A stretch of DNA of 41,270 nucleotides from UBA1801 sp035353395 (GTDB lineage: Bacteria; Acidobacteriota; Holophagae; Holophagales; Holophagaceae). Positions 22,424 through 30,792 of the stretch are shown here, in pieces. The stretch is from contig DAOPZL010000023.1 of assembly GCA_035353395.1 (NCBI GenBank), forward strand, positions 1-41,270, written 5' to 3'. Made by a program: the position numbers and the translations under genes. The notes below the pieces were generated by a model, which was not told where the DNA came from, did not search any database, and saw only the letters and a program-made list of their open reading frames with translations. The stretch's first letter is position 1, and every line of letters begins with the position of its first letter.

Positions 22424-23095
22424 ATGAGTTGCACGGCGGTCGGAACGGAACAGCCAGAGGACGTCCTGAAGCTGAAGGACCTCCAGCCCTTTTCCCAGGG
22501 CGCCCAGCGCCTGGTCTTCCAGCATCCCCACCGCCAGGACCTGCTGGTCAAGGTGATGCGGCGCGAGTACGTCGACTCCCGCTTCGGTCCCCAGGGTTCA
22601 TTCCACAACCGGCATCGCCGGTGCCGGCACTACACGCTCATCATGCGGGAACTGAAGGAGTACCTCGTGGCCTGCGCCCGGTCGGCGGAGTGCCTGCCCT
22701 ACATGCAGGAGATCGTGGGCCTCTCGCACACGGACCTCGGACTGGGGCTCGTCGTCCGGAAGGTGTGCGGGCGCGACGGGCTCCCGGCGCCTTCCCTGTC
22801 CAGGCTGGTCAGGCAGGGGACCTTCGACGACGCCAGGGCGGCGCTGCTGGACCGCTTCCTCGAGACGATGCTGGACAGCGACATCGTCATCGACGACCTG
22901 AATCCAGGGAACATGGTGCTCGGGATCGACGGCACGGGCGCCGAGCGCTTCGTCCTCATCGACGGCGCCGGCAGTTCGACATTCATCCCGCTGAAGGGCA
23001 TGGTCGGCGCGTTCAACCAGTGGAGCAAGCGCCGCTACTTCGCGCGCCTGCGCGCCTGGATCGACGAGGAGCGCAGGAAGACGACCGCAGGCTGA
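22424..23095 (+). CDS. YrbL family protein (PhoP regulatory network type)
   Basis: YrbL proteins have a protein-kinase-like fold; in enterobacteria the gene is controlled by PhoP and BasR, but the biochemical role is unknown. The 223-aa product shows LVFQHPHRQDLLVKVMRR (candidate nucleotide-binding Lys), MRELKEY, and IDDLNPGNMVL. The last resembles the kinase catalytic loop, followed by FVLIDGAGSSTFIPL, where the Asp would bind metal. It has no signal peptide. I chose ATG 22424 from family similarity; the ribosome-binding site is weak. It is 48 bases upstream of, and co-directional with, an ArnT-like glycosyltransferase, suggesting a role linked to envelope glycan or lipid A modification. Confidence 0.8.
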   Translation: MSCTAVGTEQPEDVLKLKDLQPFSQGAQRLVFQHPHRQDLLVKVMRREYVDSRFGPQGSFHNRHRRCRHYTLIMRELKEYLVACARSAECLPYMQEIVGLSHTDLGLGLVVRKVCGRDGLPAPSLSRLVRQGTFDDARAALLDRFLETMLDSDIVIDDLNPGNMVLGIDGTGAERFVLIDGAGSSTFIPLKGMVGAFNQWSKRRYFARLRAWIDEERRKTTAG

Positions 23096-23143
23096 GGTCC
23101 GGCTGGCCGTGGCCATCCTGGCGAGACGTGAAAGGTTGCGAAG

Positions 23144-24805
23144 ATGCTCCGTACGTTCCTGAAACGCTTCCGCTGGCCGGCCATCCTGCTCGGTCTCTGG
23201 CTCATCTCCCTGGCGGGGATCCACTCGATCCCCCTCGAGGACCACGAGGTGTTCGTCCTGCAGACCACCCAGGAGATGCGGTCGCGGGGGGACTGGGTCC
23301 TGCCGAGCTTCAACTACGAGCCGCGCCTGAAGAAGCCCCCCTTCAACTACTGGGCGACCGCCACGCTGTCCCACCTCGATCCGTTCAGCGACGGCGTCCG
23401 GGTCTGGCACGGCCGGATGGTCTCGCTGCTGGCGGGGCTGGCGATGGTGCTGGCGACCTACTGCGCGGGCAGGACGCTCTACGGACCCGCGACCGGGAAG
23501 CTCGCCTCCCTGCTGCTCCTGGGCATGCAGGGCTACGTCAGCCTGCTGCACAGCGCGAGGCCGGACTTCCTCTACTCGGCCTTCTGCGGGCTGCAGCTGT
23601 TCGCCTGGATCTACGCGTGGAAGGCCGAGGACGGGTCCGCCCGGCAGCGCCTCCACGGATGGCTCGGCTGGATCATGGCCGGCCTGGCGACACTGACGAA
23701 GGGGCCCCAGGGGCCGGCCGTCTTCCTCGCCGGCATGCTCATCTTCCTGCTGTCCGGTCCCGACCGGAGGCGGGTCCTCAAGGTGCTGAGGCCGTTCTTC
23801 GGGATCGGGCTGCTCCTCCTGCTGGTCCTCCCTTGGTGGATCATGCTGCGGCACCAGCTCGCGACGATGCACGTGGACATCGCCCAGACGCAGCTCTCCG
23901 GCTCCCTGCTCAAGAACCTGGCCGGCTGGCGGGAGATCCTCTCCGGCTACTACCTCTGGACGCTGCTGAGCCTGATGGCGCCGGCGAGCCTGCTCCTCCC
24001 CTTCCTCGCGCCCCGGCTCTGGCGGTGCAGGCGGGAAGCCGGCGCCCCCACGCGGATCATGCTCTACGCCTGCGCGGTCCTGCTGGTCGTGTTCACCCTG
24101 GGCGGCCACTACCGCAAGCACTACCTCCTGCCGCTGCTGCCGATCTTCGCCCTCTTCCTCGCCCACGCGGTCCACACGGGCGCCTATGCGGGGCTCCAGG
24201 GACGCTGGAAACGGATCCTGACGGGCCTTTTCTGGACCCTCGCGGCCTTCTGCCTGGCCATGGTCTTCCGGGCGAAGGACTTCGGCACCCTCGCGGGGGT
24301 CGCGCTGGTCGCGGTGCCCCTCTTCCTCCTGCTGCGGCAGGAACTGGAACTCCCGGAATGGACGCCGGGCCGGGGATCGACCCAGCTGGTCACCGCCTCC
24401 GCCGCCGTCGCGATCCTCACGATCGGGTTCAATGCCTACCTGCCCAAGGCCGTCACGCGCTGGCGGACCGCGGAGCAGGCCTTCGCCCTGCATGTCGGGG
24501 AGACGCTCCAGCCGGCGGACCTGATCGTCCAGTGGAAGTCGGACACGAGCGTCCTGCCGTTCTACGCGAGGCGGCCGGTCCCGGTCTTCGGCGACCTGGA
24601 CGCGCTGAGGACCTTCTTCGGGCAGAACCATCCGGCTCACCGTGTCTACGCCGTGCTGCCGAGGACTGAGCTGCCCGTGCTCTCGGCCGCCCTCGAGAAC
24701 CGGACCCTGGAGACGATCCAGCGGGCACGACACCCCGAGGACGACCTGGTGTTCGTGGAACTGACCGGACTGCCGGCCGGAGCGGGGGCGGCCCCGAACC
24801 CGTGA
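23144..24805 (+). CDS. ArnT/PMT-like (GT83/GT39-type) membrane glycosyltransferase
   Basis: The family transfers a sugar from a polyprenyl-phosphate carrier to lipid A, lipids or proteins in the periplasm. The 553-aa protein has an N-terminal membrane segment followed by a periplasmic loop with EDHEVFVLQTTQEM, RSRGDWVLPSFNYEPRLKK and PPFNYWATA. This is the acidic and K-x-P-P signature of ArnT-like enzymes. About a dozen transmembrane helices follow up to about residue 445, with LATLTKGPQGPAVFL and GGHYRKHYLLPLLPIFAL. A soluble C-terminal domain completes it. It probably forms an operon with the YrbL gene. Acceptor and sugar are unknown; L-Ara4N transfer is possible but unproven. Confidence 0.85.
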   Translation: MLRTFLKRFRWPAILLGLWLISLAGIHSIPLEDHEVFVLQTTQEMRSRGDWVLPSFNYEPRLKKPPFNYWATATLSHLDPFSDGVRVWHGRMVSLLAGLAMVLATYCAGRTLYGPATGKLASLLLLGMQGYVSLLHSARPDFLYSAFCGLQLFAWIYAWKAEDGSARQRLHGWLGWIMAGLATLTKGPQGPAVFLAGMLIFLLSGPDRRRVLKVLRPFFGIGLLLLLVLPWWIMLRHQLATMHVDIAQTQLSGSLLKNLAGWREILSGYYLWTLLSLMAPASLLLPFLAPRLWRCRREAGAPTRIMLYACAVLLVVFTLGGHYRKHYLLPLLPIFALFLAHAVHTGAYAGLQGRWKRILTGLFWTLAAFCLAMVFRAKDFGTLAGVALVAVPLFLLLRQELELPEWTPGRGSTQLVTASAAVAILTIGFNAYLPKAVTRWRTAEQAFALHVGETLQPADLIVQWKSDTSVLPFYARRPVPVFGDLDALRTFFGQNHPAHRVYAVLPRTELPVLSAALENRTLETIQRARHPEDDLVFVELTGLPAGAGAAPNP

Positions 24806-25235
24806 TCCCGGAGCGGGGTCTGTTTCTTCCTGCCTCCGCCGCGCCCTTGCTGGCGAACTGCAGGATTCTATTGCATTTAGCAGGATTTCCGGAACCTTTC
24901 CTCCCCTGGCCGCACTTATAGGGACTACAAACATCTTTCACAGTAGCCGGGGGATCTCATGTCGGACCTTTGCTCGGGTGTTTTGCTCCTGGTCAGCATC
25001 ATGACGCTGATCTTCTTCGGGCCCGAGCTGTGGAAGATCCTGAGGAAGAAAGTCCTTCCCTGCCGGCGGAAACACTTCCGCAGGTCCCGGAGCACCCTCC
25101 GGAGGGGGCTCCGGGTCCGATCGAGGAAGGTCAACCTCTTCAACAACCTGGCCCACTCCTGAATCCTTCCCGAGACCAGAGGCGCATTCGCCGGTCCCGC
25201 GGGATCCTGTACCATCATTCCCTGCGAGGTCCATC
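24806..25235. other. Intergenic region with one possible small gene
   Basis: These 430 bases separate the ArnT-like gene from azlC. The left part has lower G+C and contains a directly repeated octamer GCAGGATT at 24860 and 24880, exactly 20 bases apart, and a TTATAG hexamer near 24917. A 67-codon frame (24959-25162) is listed separately. From 25163 to 25235 I see only the azlC leader, with TACCAT near 25211 as a possible -10 and a GAGG ribosome-binding site. Confidence 0.5.
24959..25162 (+). CDS. Possible small membrane protein
   Basis: A 67-codon frame with one hydrophobic helix near the N-terminus (about 4-22, VLLLVSIMTLIFFG), followed by a strongly basic tail rich in Arg and Lys. This topology resembles small single-pass membrane proteins. 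A GGGGGA stretch lies 4 bases before the ATG, and a TATAGG-like hexamer is about 40 bases upstream. The tail is Arg-rich in a way that G+C-rich noncoding frames often are. No family recognised. It may be genuine, but I give it modest confidence. Confidence 0.35.
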   Translation: MSDLCSGVLLLVSIMTLIFFGPELWKILRKKVLPCRRKHFRRSRSTLRRGLRVRSRKVNLFNNLAHS

Positions 25236-25961
25236 ATGATCCCCGAGGGAATACCCGCCGACGAGCCCGGCCCTGCGCAGGAATTCCTTGCCGGCGTGAG
25301 GGCCGAGCTTCCCCTGCTGCTCGGCGTCGTGCCGTTCGGACTCATCTACGGCGTGCTCGGGCTCGCGGCGGGGATCCCGCCCTGGGCCGTGATCGTGATG
25401 TGCTTCGTGCTGTTCGCGGGCTCGTCCCAGATCGTGTTCGCCCAGCTCTGGGCCACCCAGGCTCCCGTCACGGTGATCGGCGCCACCGTGGGCGTCGTCA
25501 ACCTGCGCCACGCCCTCTACAGCGCCAGCGTGGCCCCCTACCTGAAGGCGCTCCCCCTCCGGTGGAAGCTGCTGCTCTCCTACCTGCTGACCGACGAGGC
25601 CTATGCCGCCGCCATCGGGCGCTTCATGGGCGGGCCCGAGACTCGCCACCGGCACTGGTTCCTCCTCGGCACCGGGACCATCCTCTGGGCGGCCTGGCAG
25701 CTTTCGGCCGTCGCCGGCGTCCTGCTGGGCACGGCGGTTCCGCCCTCGTGGTCCCTGGACTTCTCCCTCGCCCTCACCTTCACCGCCATCGTGGTTCCCT
25801 CCCTGCGGAAACGCAGCGACGTGGCTGCCTCCCTCGCGGCGGCGACGACCGCCATCCTCGCCCAGGGCATGCCGCACAAGCTCTGGATCATCGCGGCGGC
25901 CTTCGTCGGCATCGCCGTGGGCGGCTGGACGCGGTCCCTGGACCGGAAGGAGCAGGCATGA
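25236..25961 (+). CDS. azlC: AzlC family branched-chain amino acid exporter, large subunit
   Basis: AzlC with AzlD forms an inner-membrane exporter for branched-chain amino acids or analogues. The 241-aa product has the family block ELPLLLGVVPFGLIYG, then LFAGSSQIVFAQLW and VVNLRHALYSASVAPYLK. A second half with YLLTDEAYAAA and GTGTILWAAWQL follows. Hydrophobic segments are consistent with six to eight membrane passes. ATG 25236 is preceded by GAGG. The stop overlaps azlD (ATGA), the usual arrangement for this pair. Confidence 0.93.
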   Translation: MIPEGIPADEPGPAQEFLAGVRAELPLLLGVVPFGLIYGVLGLAAGIPPWAVIVMCFVLFAGSSQIVFAQLWATQAPVTVIGATVGVVNLRHALYSASVAPYLKALPLRWKLLLSYLLTDEAYAAAIGRFMGGPETRHRHWFLLGTGTILWAAWQLSAVAGVLLGTAVPPSWSLDFSLALTFTAIVVPSLRKRSDVAASLAAATTAILAQGMPHKLWIIAAAFVGIAVGGWTRSLDRKEQA

Positions 25962-26284
25962 GATCCCCCTGGCTCCTGCTCGCCACCATGACCGGGTGCG
26001 GCCTGCTGACCTTCCTCATCCGCCTGTCGTTCATTTCCGGAGGCCGGCACCTGGCGCTGGGCCCACGGTTCCAGGCCCTCCTCCGCTACGTGCCCCTGGC
26101 CGTGCTGTCGGCCTTGATCGCCCCGGAGATCCTGGTCCGCCACGGCGTCCTCGATCCCGGCCCCTCGAACCCGCGCCTCTGGGCCGGGGCCGCCGCGGTC
26201 CTGGTGGCCTACTTCTCGCGCAACGTGCTCGCCACCATCGCCTCGGGCATGCTGGTCCTGTGGCTCGTCCAGCGCATCCTCTGA
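25958..26284 (+). CDS. azlD: AzlD family transporter small subunit
   Basis: The 108-aa membrane protein has four hydrophobic segments and the family features GCGLLTFLIRLSF, LLRYVPLAVLSALIAPEIL and a C-terminal VAYFSRNVLATIASGM. AzlD works only with AzlC. The start ATG 25958 overlaps the azlC stop. The OYE-type reductase follows 13 bases downstream and may be co-transcribed, though a functional link is not evident. Confidence 0.93.
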   Translation: MRSPWLLLATMTGCGLLTFLIRLSFISGGRHLALGPRFQALLRYVPLAVLSALIAPEILVRHGVLDPGPSNPRLWAGAAAVLVAYFSRNVLATIASGMLVLWLVQRIL

Positions 26285-26297
26285 CAAGGACCCTTCC

Positions 26298-27404
26298 ATG
26301 CCCCTGATCACCGACCCCCTGCAAGTCAAGTCCTTCCGCCTGCGGAACCGCCTCGTGATGGCGCCCATGGTGACCAGCTTCGCCGAGGGACACCGGTGCA
26401 CGGACGCACACGCGGCCTGGTACCGGGCACGGGCGGGCGTGGGCCTGGTCATCGTGGAATCCTGCGGGGTCGACCCTGAGGCCGCCATCATGCCCGGCAT
26501 GATCGGGATCTGGAACGACGATTTCATCCCCGGCCTCGCCCGGGTGGCGGACGCGATCCACGCAGGAGGCGCGCCGGCCGTGCTCCAGCTCGTGCACGGC
26601 GGGGCCCGCTCCGTGCGCGCGGACCTCGGCCGGGAGCGGACGGGGCCCTCGGCGGTCTCCCTGCTGCCGGGCCCCGCGCCCAGGCCCATGACGGAAGCAG
26701 AGATCCTGGGGGCCGTCGAGCGGTTCGCGTCGGCCGCGCGCCGGGCGCAAGCCGCGGGCTTCGACGGCGTCGAGGTCCACGCCGCGCACTACTACCTGCT
26801 CTCCGAGTTCCTGTCGCCCTTCACGAACCGCAGGACGGACGCCTGGGGAGGCAGCCTGGAGGGCCGCGCCCGGCTGGCGCTGGAGACGATCCGCGCCGTC
26901 CGGAAGGTCCTGGGTCCGGAGGCGCTCCTGCTCTGCCGGATGCACGCCGTGGAATTCGTGGAGGGCGGCATGAGCAGCGAGGATGCCCGGCATTTCGCCA
27001 AGGCCTTCGCGGAGGCGGGCGTGGACATCCTCAACGCCTCCGGCGTGGGGCAGTCCTCCCTGGAAAGCTGGGAGGGCCATCCCTATCTCAGCACCACGTC
27101 GGCGCTGCCCAAGTCGGCGCCCGCGGGCACGTTCGCCCCTTACGCCGCCCGCCTGCGCGAAGGGCTGGGCATCCCGGTCATCGCCGTGGGCAAGCTCGCG
27201 GAAATAGGGGTGGCCCAGCGCGTCCTGGATGCCGGGCAGGCGGACCTGGTCGCGGTCGGCCGGCAGCTCATCGCCGATCCGGAGACGGGGACCAAGCTCC
27301 TGGAGGGCCGGGACAACGAGATCCTGCGGTGCCGGGAATGCCTGGCGTGCTTCGCCTCGATCCGCAAGGGCCCCATCCGGTGCGCCGTGAACAGGAGCCT
27401 CTGA
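26298..27404 (+). CDS. Old Yellow Enzyme family NADH:flavin oxidoreductase with C-terminal Cys cluster
   Basis: This is an FMN-binding TIM-barrel reductase of 368 aa. Visible features are the N-terminal SFRLRNRLVMAPM, VLQLVHGGARS, GFDGVEVHAAHYYLLSEFLSP and FTNRRTDAWGGS. FMN-phosphate contacts follow near VIAVGKL and DLVAVGRQLIADP. It ends with four cysteines (345, 348, 351 and 362) followed by AVN, resembling the [4Fe-4S] site of 2,4-dienoyl-CoA reductase and trimethylamine dehydrogenase. Their flavin/NAD domain is missing here, and the spacing is C-x2-C-x2-C-x10-C rather than C-x2-C-x3-C-x11-C. AAGGA precedes the ATG. Substrate unknown. Confidence 0.9.
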   Translation: MPLITDPLQVKSFRLRNRLVMAPMVTSFAEGHRCTDAHAAWYRARAGVGLVIVESCGVDPEAAIMPGMIGIWNDDFIPGLARVADAIHAGGAPAVLQLVHGGARSVRADLGRERTGPSAVSLLPGPAPRPMTEAEILGAVERFASAARRAQAAGFDGVEVHAAHYYLLSEFLSPFTNRRTDAWGGSLEGRARLALETIRAVRKVLGPEALLLCRMHAVEFVEGGMSSEDARHFAKAFAEAGVDILNASGVGQSSLESWEGHPYLSTTSALPKSAPAGTFAPYAARLREGLGIPVIAVGKLAEIGVAQRVLDAGQADLVAVGRQLIADPETGTKLLEGRDNEILRCRECLACFASIRKGPIRCAVNRSL

Positions 27405-27407
27405 GGC

Positions 27408-28313
27408 TCACCCCTTCGCGTTCTCCCGCGCGAGCAGGAGCACCGCCCCCACGATGAGGATCCCTCCCAGCACGCGCATGGGCGTGATCGACTCCCCGAG
27501 GACGACGGAAGCCAGGAACAGCGTGAAGACGGGCTCCACGGTCGAGTAGACGGAGGCCTTCACGGCGCCCACGCGCTCGAGCCCCTCGAAGAAGAAGAGG
27601 ATCGCCAGGACGGTGCAGACGACGGCGATGGCGACGACGGCCAGCCATCCGGTCCCCGTCGCGGGGGGGTGGAATCCCCTGAACGCGACCACCCCCGCGT
27701 AGGTCGCGGCGGCGGAACTGGTGATCACCGTGGTGGAGGCCGTGGGCGTCACGGTCTTCGGGAAGCGGCTGCCCACCAGGATGTAGACGGAATAGATGAG
27801 AGCGCACAGGACTCCGAAGAAGATCCCCAGCGGCTTGCCGTCGCCCGCCTTCCCGATGGTGAGCACGCTCCCCGCGAGGGCGACGATGACGGCGACGACC
27901 TGGAACCGGGTGAGGGGGTGGCGGAACACGAGGCATGCGAGGATCGCCACGAGGGCCGGGTAGAGGTAGAGCAGCAGCGAGACCAGCCCGGCGCTGGCGA
28001 GGGTCAGCGCCGTGAAGAAGGAGAAGGCCTGCCCGGCGTAGCCGAGCGCCCCCATGCCCACGAGGATCGCCAGCCCCTTGCCCCTGGGCAGCTTCATGCC
28101 CTTGGCGAGGAGCAGCGCCCACATCAGGACCGCGGCGATCGTGAACCGGCACAGCAGCAGCGTCGAGACGTCGATCCCCGATGCGTAGGCCATGCGCGCG
28201 AAGATGGCCATGCTCCCGAAACAGGCCGCGGAAGCCAGGACGTAGAACGTGCCGGCCACCTGGCGCCCTCTGGAAACCTCGTTCACGACGGCATTCTCCC
28301 CATGGGTCTTCAT
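27408..28313 (-). CDS. EamA/DMT superfamily transporter
   Basis: This is a 301-aa inner-membrane protein with about ten hydrophobic helices arranged as two EamA repeats. The first (about 18-145) has FYVLASAACFGSMAIFAR and LYLYPALVAILACLVFRHP. The second (about 160-295) has FGVLCALIYSVYILVGS and YSTVEPVFTLFLASVVLGE. The P-x-E-type end of each repeat is typical of metabolite exporters. The substrate is unknown. ATG 28313 has AAGG about 7 bases upstream; upstream in-frame starts overlap PBP1A and are rejected. It lies 11 bases after the PBP1A stop on the same strand and converges with the OYE gene across 3 bases. Confidence 0.9.
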   Translation of the reverse strand: MKTHGENAVVNEVSRGRQVAGTFYVLASAACFGSMAIFARMAYASGIDVSTLLLCRFTIAAVLMWALLLAKGMKLPRGKGLAILVGMGALGYAGQAFSFFTALTLASAGLVSLLLYLYPALVAILACLVFRHPLTRFQVVAVIVALAGSVLTIGKAGDGKPLGIFFGVLCALIYSVYILVGSRFPKTVTPTASTTVITSSAAATYAGVVAFRGFHPPATGTGWLAVVAIAVVCTVLAILFFFEGLERVGAVKASVYSTVEPVFTLFLASVVLGESITPMRVLGGILIVGAVLLLARENAKG

Positions 28314-28324
28314 GAATGGACCTT

Positions 28325-30769
28325 CTACTTGTTCGGATCGGGCGTCTGTTTCCAGTCGACCTGGGGCGGATTCGCGGGGGGGTCGACGAGGGAGGAGACG
28401 CCCCAGGTCCGCATCTCGGCGGGCTGGTAGTGCGCCTTCTCCCGGGCCTCGCGGATCCTCTGGATGACGTCGCCCGTGCTGGGGGCATTGGGCTGGGTCC
28501 CCGGCTTGAAGGCCAGGTGGATGAGGTCCGAGGGCTGCGTGGCGCTGGTGGCCAGCAGGCCGGTGTAGCGGTCGACGGCGGCCCACTCCATGCCCTCGGG
28601 CACCGGGAACTCCTCCCGGGGCGTCGTGCTCAGGGCGACCTTCATGAAGTCCACCCAGATGGGCAGGGCCACCTTGGCGCCGTCGGCGCTCCGGAAGAGC
28701 GGCTTCTTCTCGTCGAGGCCCACCCACACGCCCGTGCAGATCCGCGTCGAGAAGCCCAGGAACCAGGCGTCCGCGTGGTCGTCCGTGGTGCCCGTCTTCC
28801 CGGCCACGGGCCAGTTCAGCTCATTGGAGCGCGCGCCCGTTCCCCGCTGCGCCACGCCCTGGAGGCACTGGATGAGCTGGTAGTTGGACATGGGGTCCAC
28901 CACCGCCTCGCCCGGCGTGCCTTCGTGGGATTCCAGCACGCGCCCGTTCCGGTCCACGACCTTCTTGATGAGGAAGGGCGTGGGCGACTGCACGCCGCCG
29001 TTGGCGAAGGTGGCGTAGCCCCGGACCAGGTCCTTCAGCGTGAGGTCCGCGCTGCCCAGCGCCATGCTCGGCACCGCCGGGATCCAGGAGGTGATGCCGG
29101 CCCGGTGCGCGAAGTCCACGGCATTCTCGATGCCGACGGCCTCCAGGGTGCGGACCGCGGGGATGTTCCGGGAGTCCCGGATCGCCTCCCAGATCGGGAT
29201 CGGCCCGAAGAAGTCGCGCTCGTAGTTCTGGGGCTCGTAGAGGCTCGTCGAGAAGAGGTAGCGCGTCGCCACGTCGTTGACCACGGTGGCCGGGGTCCTG
29301 CCCTGCGCGAAGGCCGCCCCGTAGACGAAGGCCTTCATGGTGGATCCCACCTGCCTGGCGGCCTGGAAGCTCCGGTTGAACTTGCTCTTCCCGAAATCGT
29401 AGCCGCCCACCATGGCCCGGATCTCCCCGCTGGCGGGATCCACGGCCAGCAAGGCCCCTTCGACGACGGGCTCCTGGTCCAGTTCCACCTTCACGGCGCG
29501 CCCGTCCGGGCTGGCCTCCTTCACCAGGAACAGGGGAGCCGCCCCCCGGGCCAGGACCTTCTTGACGTCCTTGCCCGCCCAGGCGAAGGCGCTCCCCGGC
29601 ACGTCCAGGGTGGTCTCGCGGATGCGGACCCTGGCGCTGTCGCCGTTCCAGGCCAGGATCACGCCCTGGACGGAGTCCCCGGCCTCGATGAAGCGCTTCC
29701 ATCCCGGCAGGTCGGCCGTCTCCGGGTCCGGCACGAACTGGATCCCTTCCCTGCGGAAGCCCCGCCGCCGGTCCGTGGCCTTCACCCCGGCGCGGACGGC
29801 CTTGTTCGCGGCCTCCTGCCACACGGCGTCGAGGGTGGTGTAGACCTCGAGCCCCTCGGTCAGGACGGCGTCCTTCCCGTACTTGTCGTAGAGGTACTTG
29901 CGGATCTCCTCGACGGGATAGGGTGCGATCTCCTGCTCGCGCGGCTTCCCGCGGGCGAGCCGGATCGGCTGCTGCTTGAGGATCTCCGCCTCCGGGGCTC
30001 CGAGGTAGCGTTCCGCGACCATGCGGTCCAGGACGTGGTTGCGCCGGGCCAGCGTCGCGGCGCGCGCCTTGGGGTCGCTCTTGTACGGGTTGTAGTAGTT
30101 CGGGCTCTGGACCAGGCCCGCCAGCAGGGCGCACTCCTCCACGTTCAGCTGGGGGGCGCTCTTCCCGAAGTAGTACTTCGCCGCCGCCTCGATGCCGTGG
30201 CACCCGCCGCCGAAGTACACCTCGTTCGCGTACTGCTCCAGGATCTGCTTCTTGGTGTAGGCCTTCTCCAGCTTCCGCGCGAGGATGATCTCCTTGAGCT
30301 TGCGGTCGAGGCGCTTCTGGCGCCTGTCGGTCACGGTCCGGATGAGCTGCATGGTGAGCGTGGAGGCCCCTTCCCTGCGCTGCCCGAAGCTGGTGACGAA
30401 GTTCCAGCCCGCCCTCACCAGGCCCCTGGCGGACACGCCGCCGTGGGACATGAAGTCGGCGTCCTCGGTGGCCACCAGGGCGTTCATGAAGGCCCTCGGG
30501 ATGTCGCCGAAGGGGATCACCTCGCGGTTCTCCTCGGCGAAGATGCCGATCGTGTCTCCGTTGCGGTCCATGACCTTGGAGATGGTCTTGATGGAGCGCA
30601 GCGAGAAGTAGGCCAGCCACCGGTCCGCGTCGCGGCTGTAGATGGACCACATGATGGTCAGGCACGCCGTGCCCGCCGCGGCCAGGGCCAGCACGATCCA
30701 GCCGATCTTCCGCAGAAGCCCTGGGTGGGTCGCAGCCGGTTTTCCCGCCTTCGCAGATTTCCTCTTCAT
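28325..30769 (-). CDS. mrcA: Bifunctional penicillin-binding protein 1A
   Basis: This is a class A PBP: a GT51 glycosyltransferase plus DD-transpeptidase that builds peptidoglycan from lipid II. The 814-aa protein has a short cytoplasmic tail, one membrane anchor (about 22-42) and the glycosyltransferase domain. The latter shows catalytic Glu102 in EDADFMSHGG, then EGASTLTMQLIR and YANEVYFGGGCHG. An OB-like insert (about 340-430) follows, then the transpeptidase with Ser476-x2-Lys479 (GSTMK), Ser533-Arg-Asn535 and Lys658-Thr-Gly660. The C-terminal tail is Pro-rich. The start lies 23 bases from the divergent nadK start. Confidence 0.95.
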   Translation of the reverse strand: MKRKSAKAGKPAATHPGLLRKIGWIVLALAAAGTACLTIMWSIYSRDADRWLAYFSLRSIKTISKVMDRNGDTIGIFAEENREVIPFGDIPRAFMNALVATEDADFMSHGGVSARGLVRAGWNFVTSFGQRREGASTLTMQLIRTVTDRRQKRLDRKLKEIILARKLEKAYTKKQILEQYANEVYFGGGCHGIEAAAKYYFGKSAPQLNVEECALLAGLVQSPNYYNPYKSDPKARAATLARRNHVLDRMVAERYLGAPEAEILKQQPIRLARGKPREQEIAPYPVEEIRKYLYDKYGKDAVLTEGLEVYTTLDAVWQEAANKAVRAGVKATDRRRGFRREGIQFVPDPETADLPGWKRFIEAGDSVQGVILAWNGDSARVRIRETTLDVPGSAFAWAGKDVKKVLARGAAPLFLVKEASPDGRAVKVELDQEPVVEGALLAVDPASGEIRAMVGGYDFGKSKFNRSFQAARQVGSTMKAFVYGAAFAQGRTPATVVNDVATRYLFSTSLYEPQNYERDFFGPIPIWEAIRDSRNIPAVRTLEAVGIENAVDFAHRAGITSWIPAVPSMALGSADLTLKDLVRGYATFANGGVQSPTPFLIKKVVDRNGRVLESHEGTPGEAVVDPMSNYQLIQCLQGVAQRGTGARSNELNWPVAGKTGTTDDHADAWFLGFSTRICTGVWVGLDEKKPLFRSADGAKVALPIWVDFMKVALSTTPREEFPVPEGMEWAAVDRYTGLLATSATQPSDLIHLAFKPGTQPNAPSTGDVIQRIREAREKAHYQPAEMRTWGVSSLVDPPANPPQVDWKQTPDPNK

Positions 30770-30775
30770 GCTCCC

Positions 30776-30785
30776 AGGTTACCCT
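30776..30785. promoter_or_regulatory. Face-to-face -10-like hexamers between PBP1A and nadK
   Basis: In the 23-base divergent interval, TAACCT on the minus strand (30781-30776) lies six bases before the PBP1A ATG. TACCCT on the plus strand (30780-30785) lies seven bases before the nadK ATG. Each -35 region would have to lie inside the opposite gene. The hexamers are weak matches, so this is suggestive only. Confidence 0.3.
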
Positions 30786-30792
30786 AGGTGAC

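Noticed and set aside
22598..24934. 778-codon minus-strand frame across the YrbL and ArnT-like genes
   Set aside because: Antisense to two genes with family signatures; its low-complexity Gln/Glu/Arg-rich product is typical of shadow frames.
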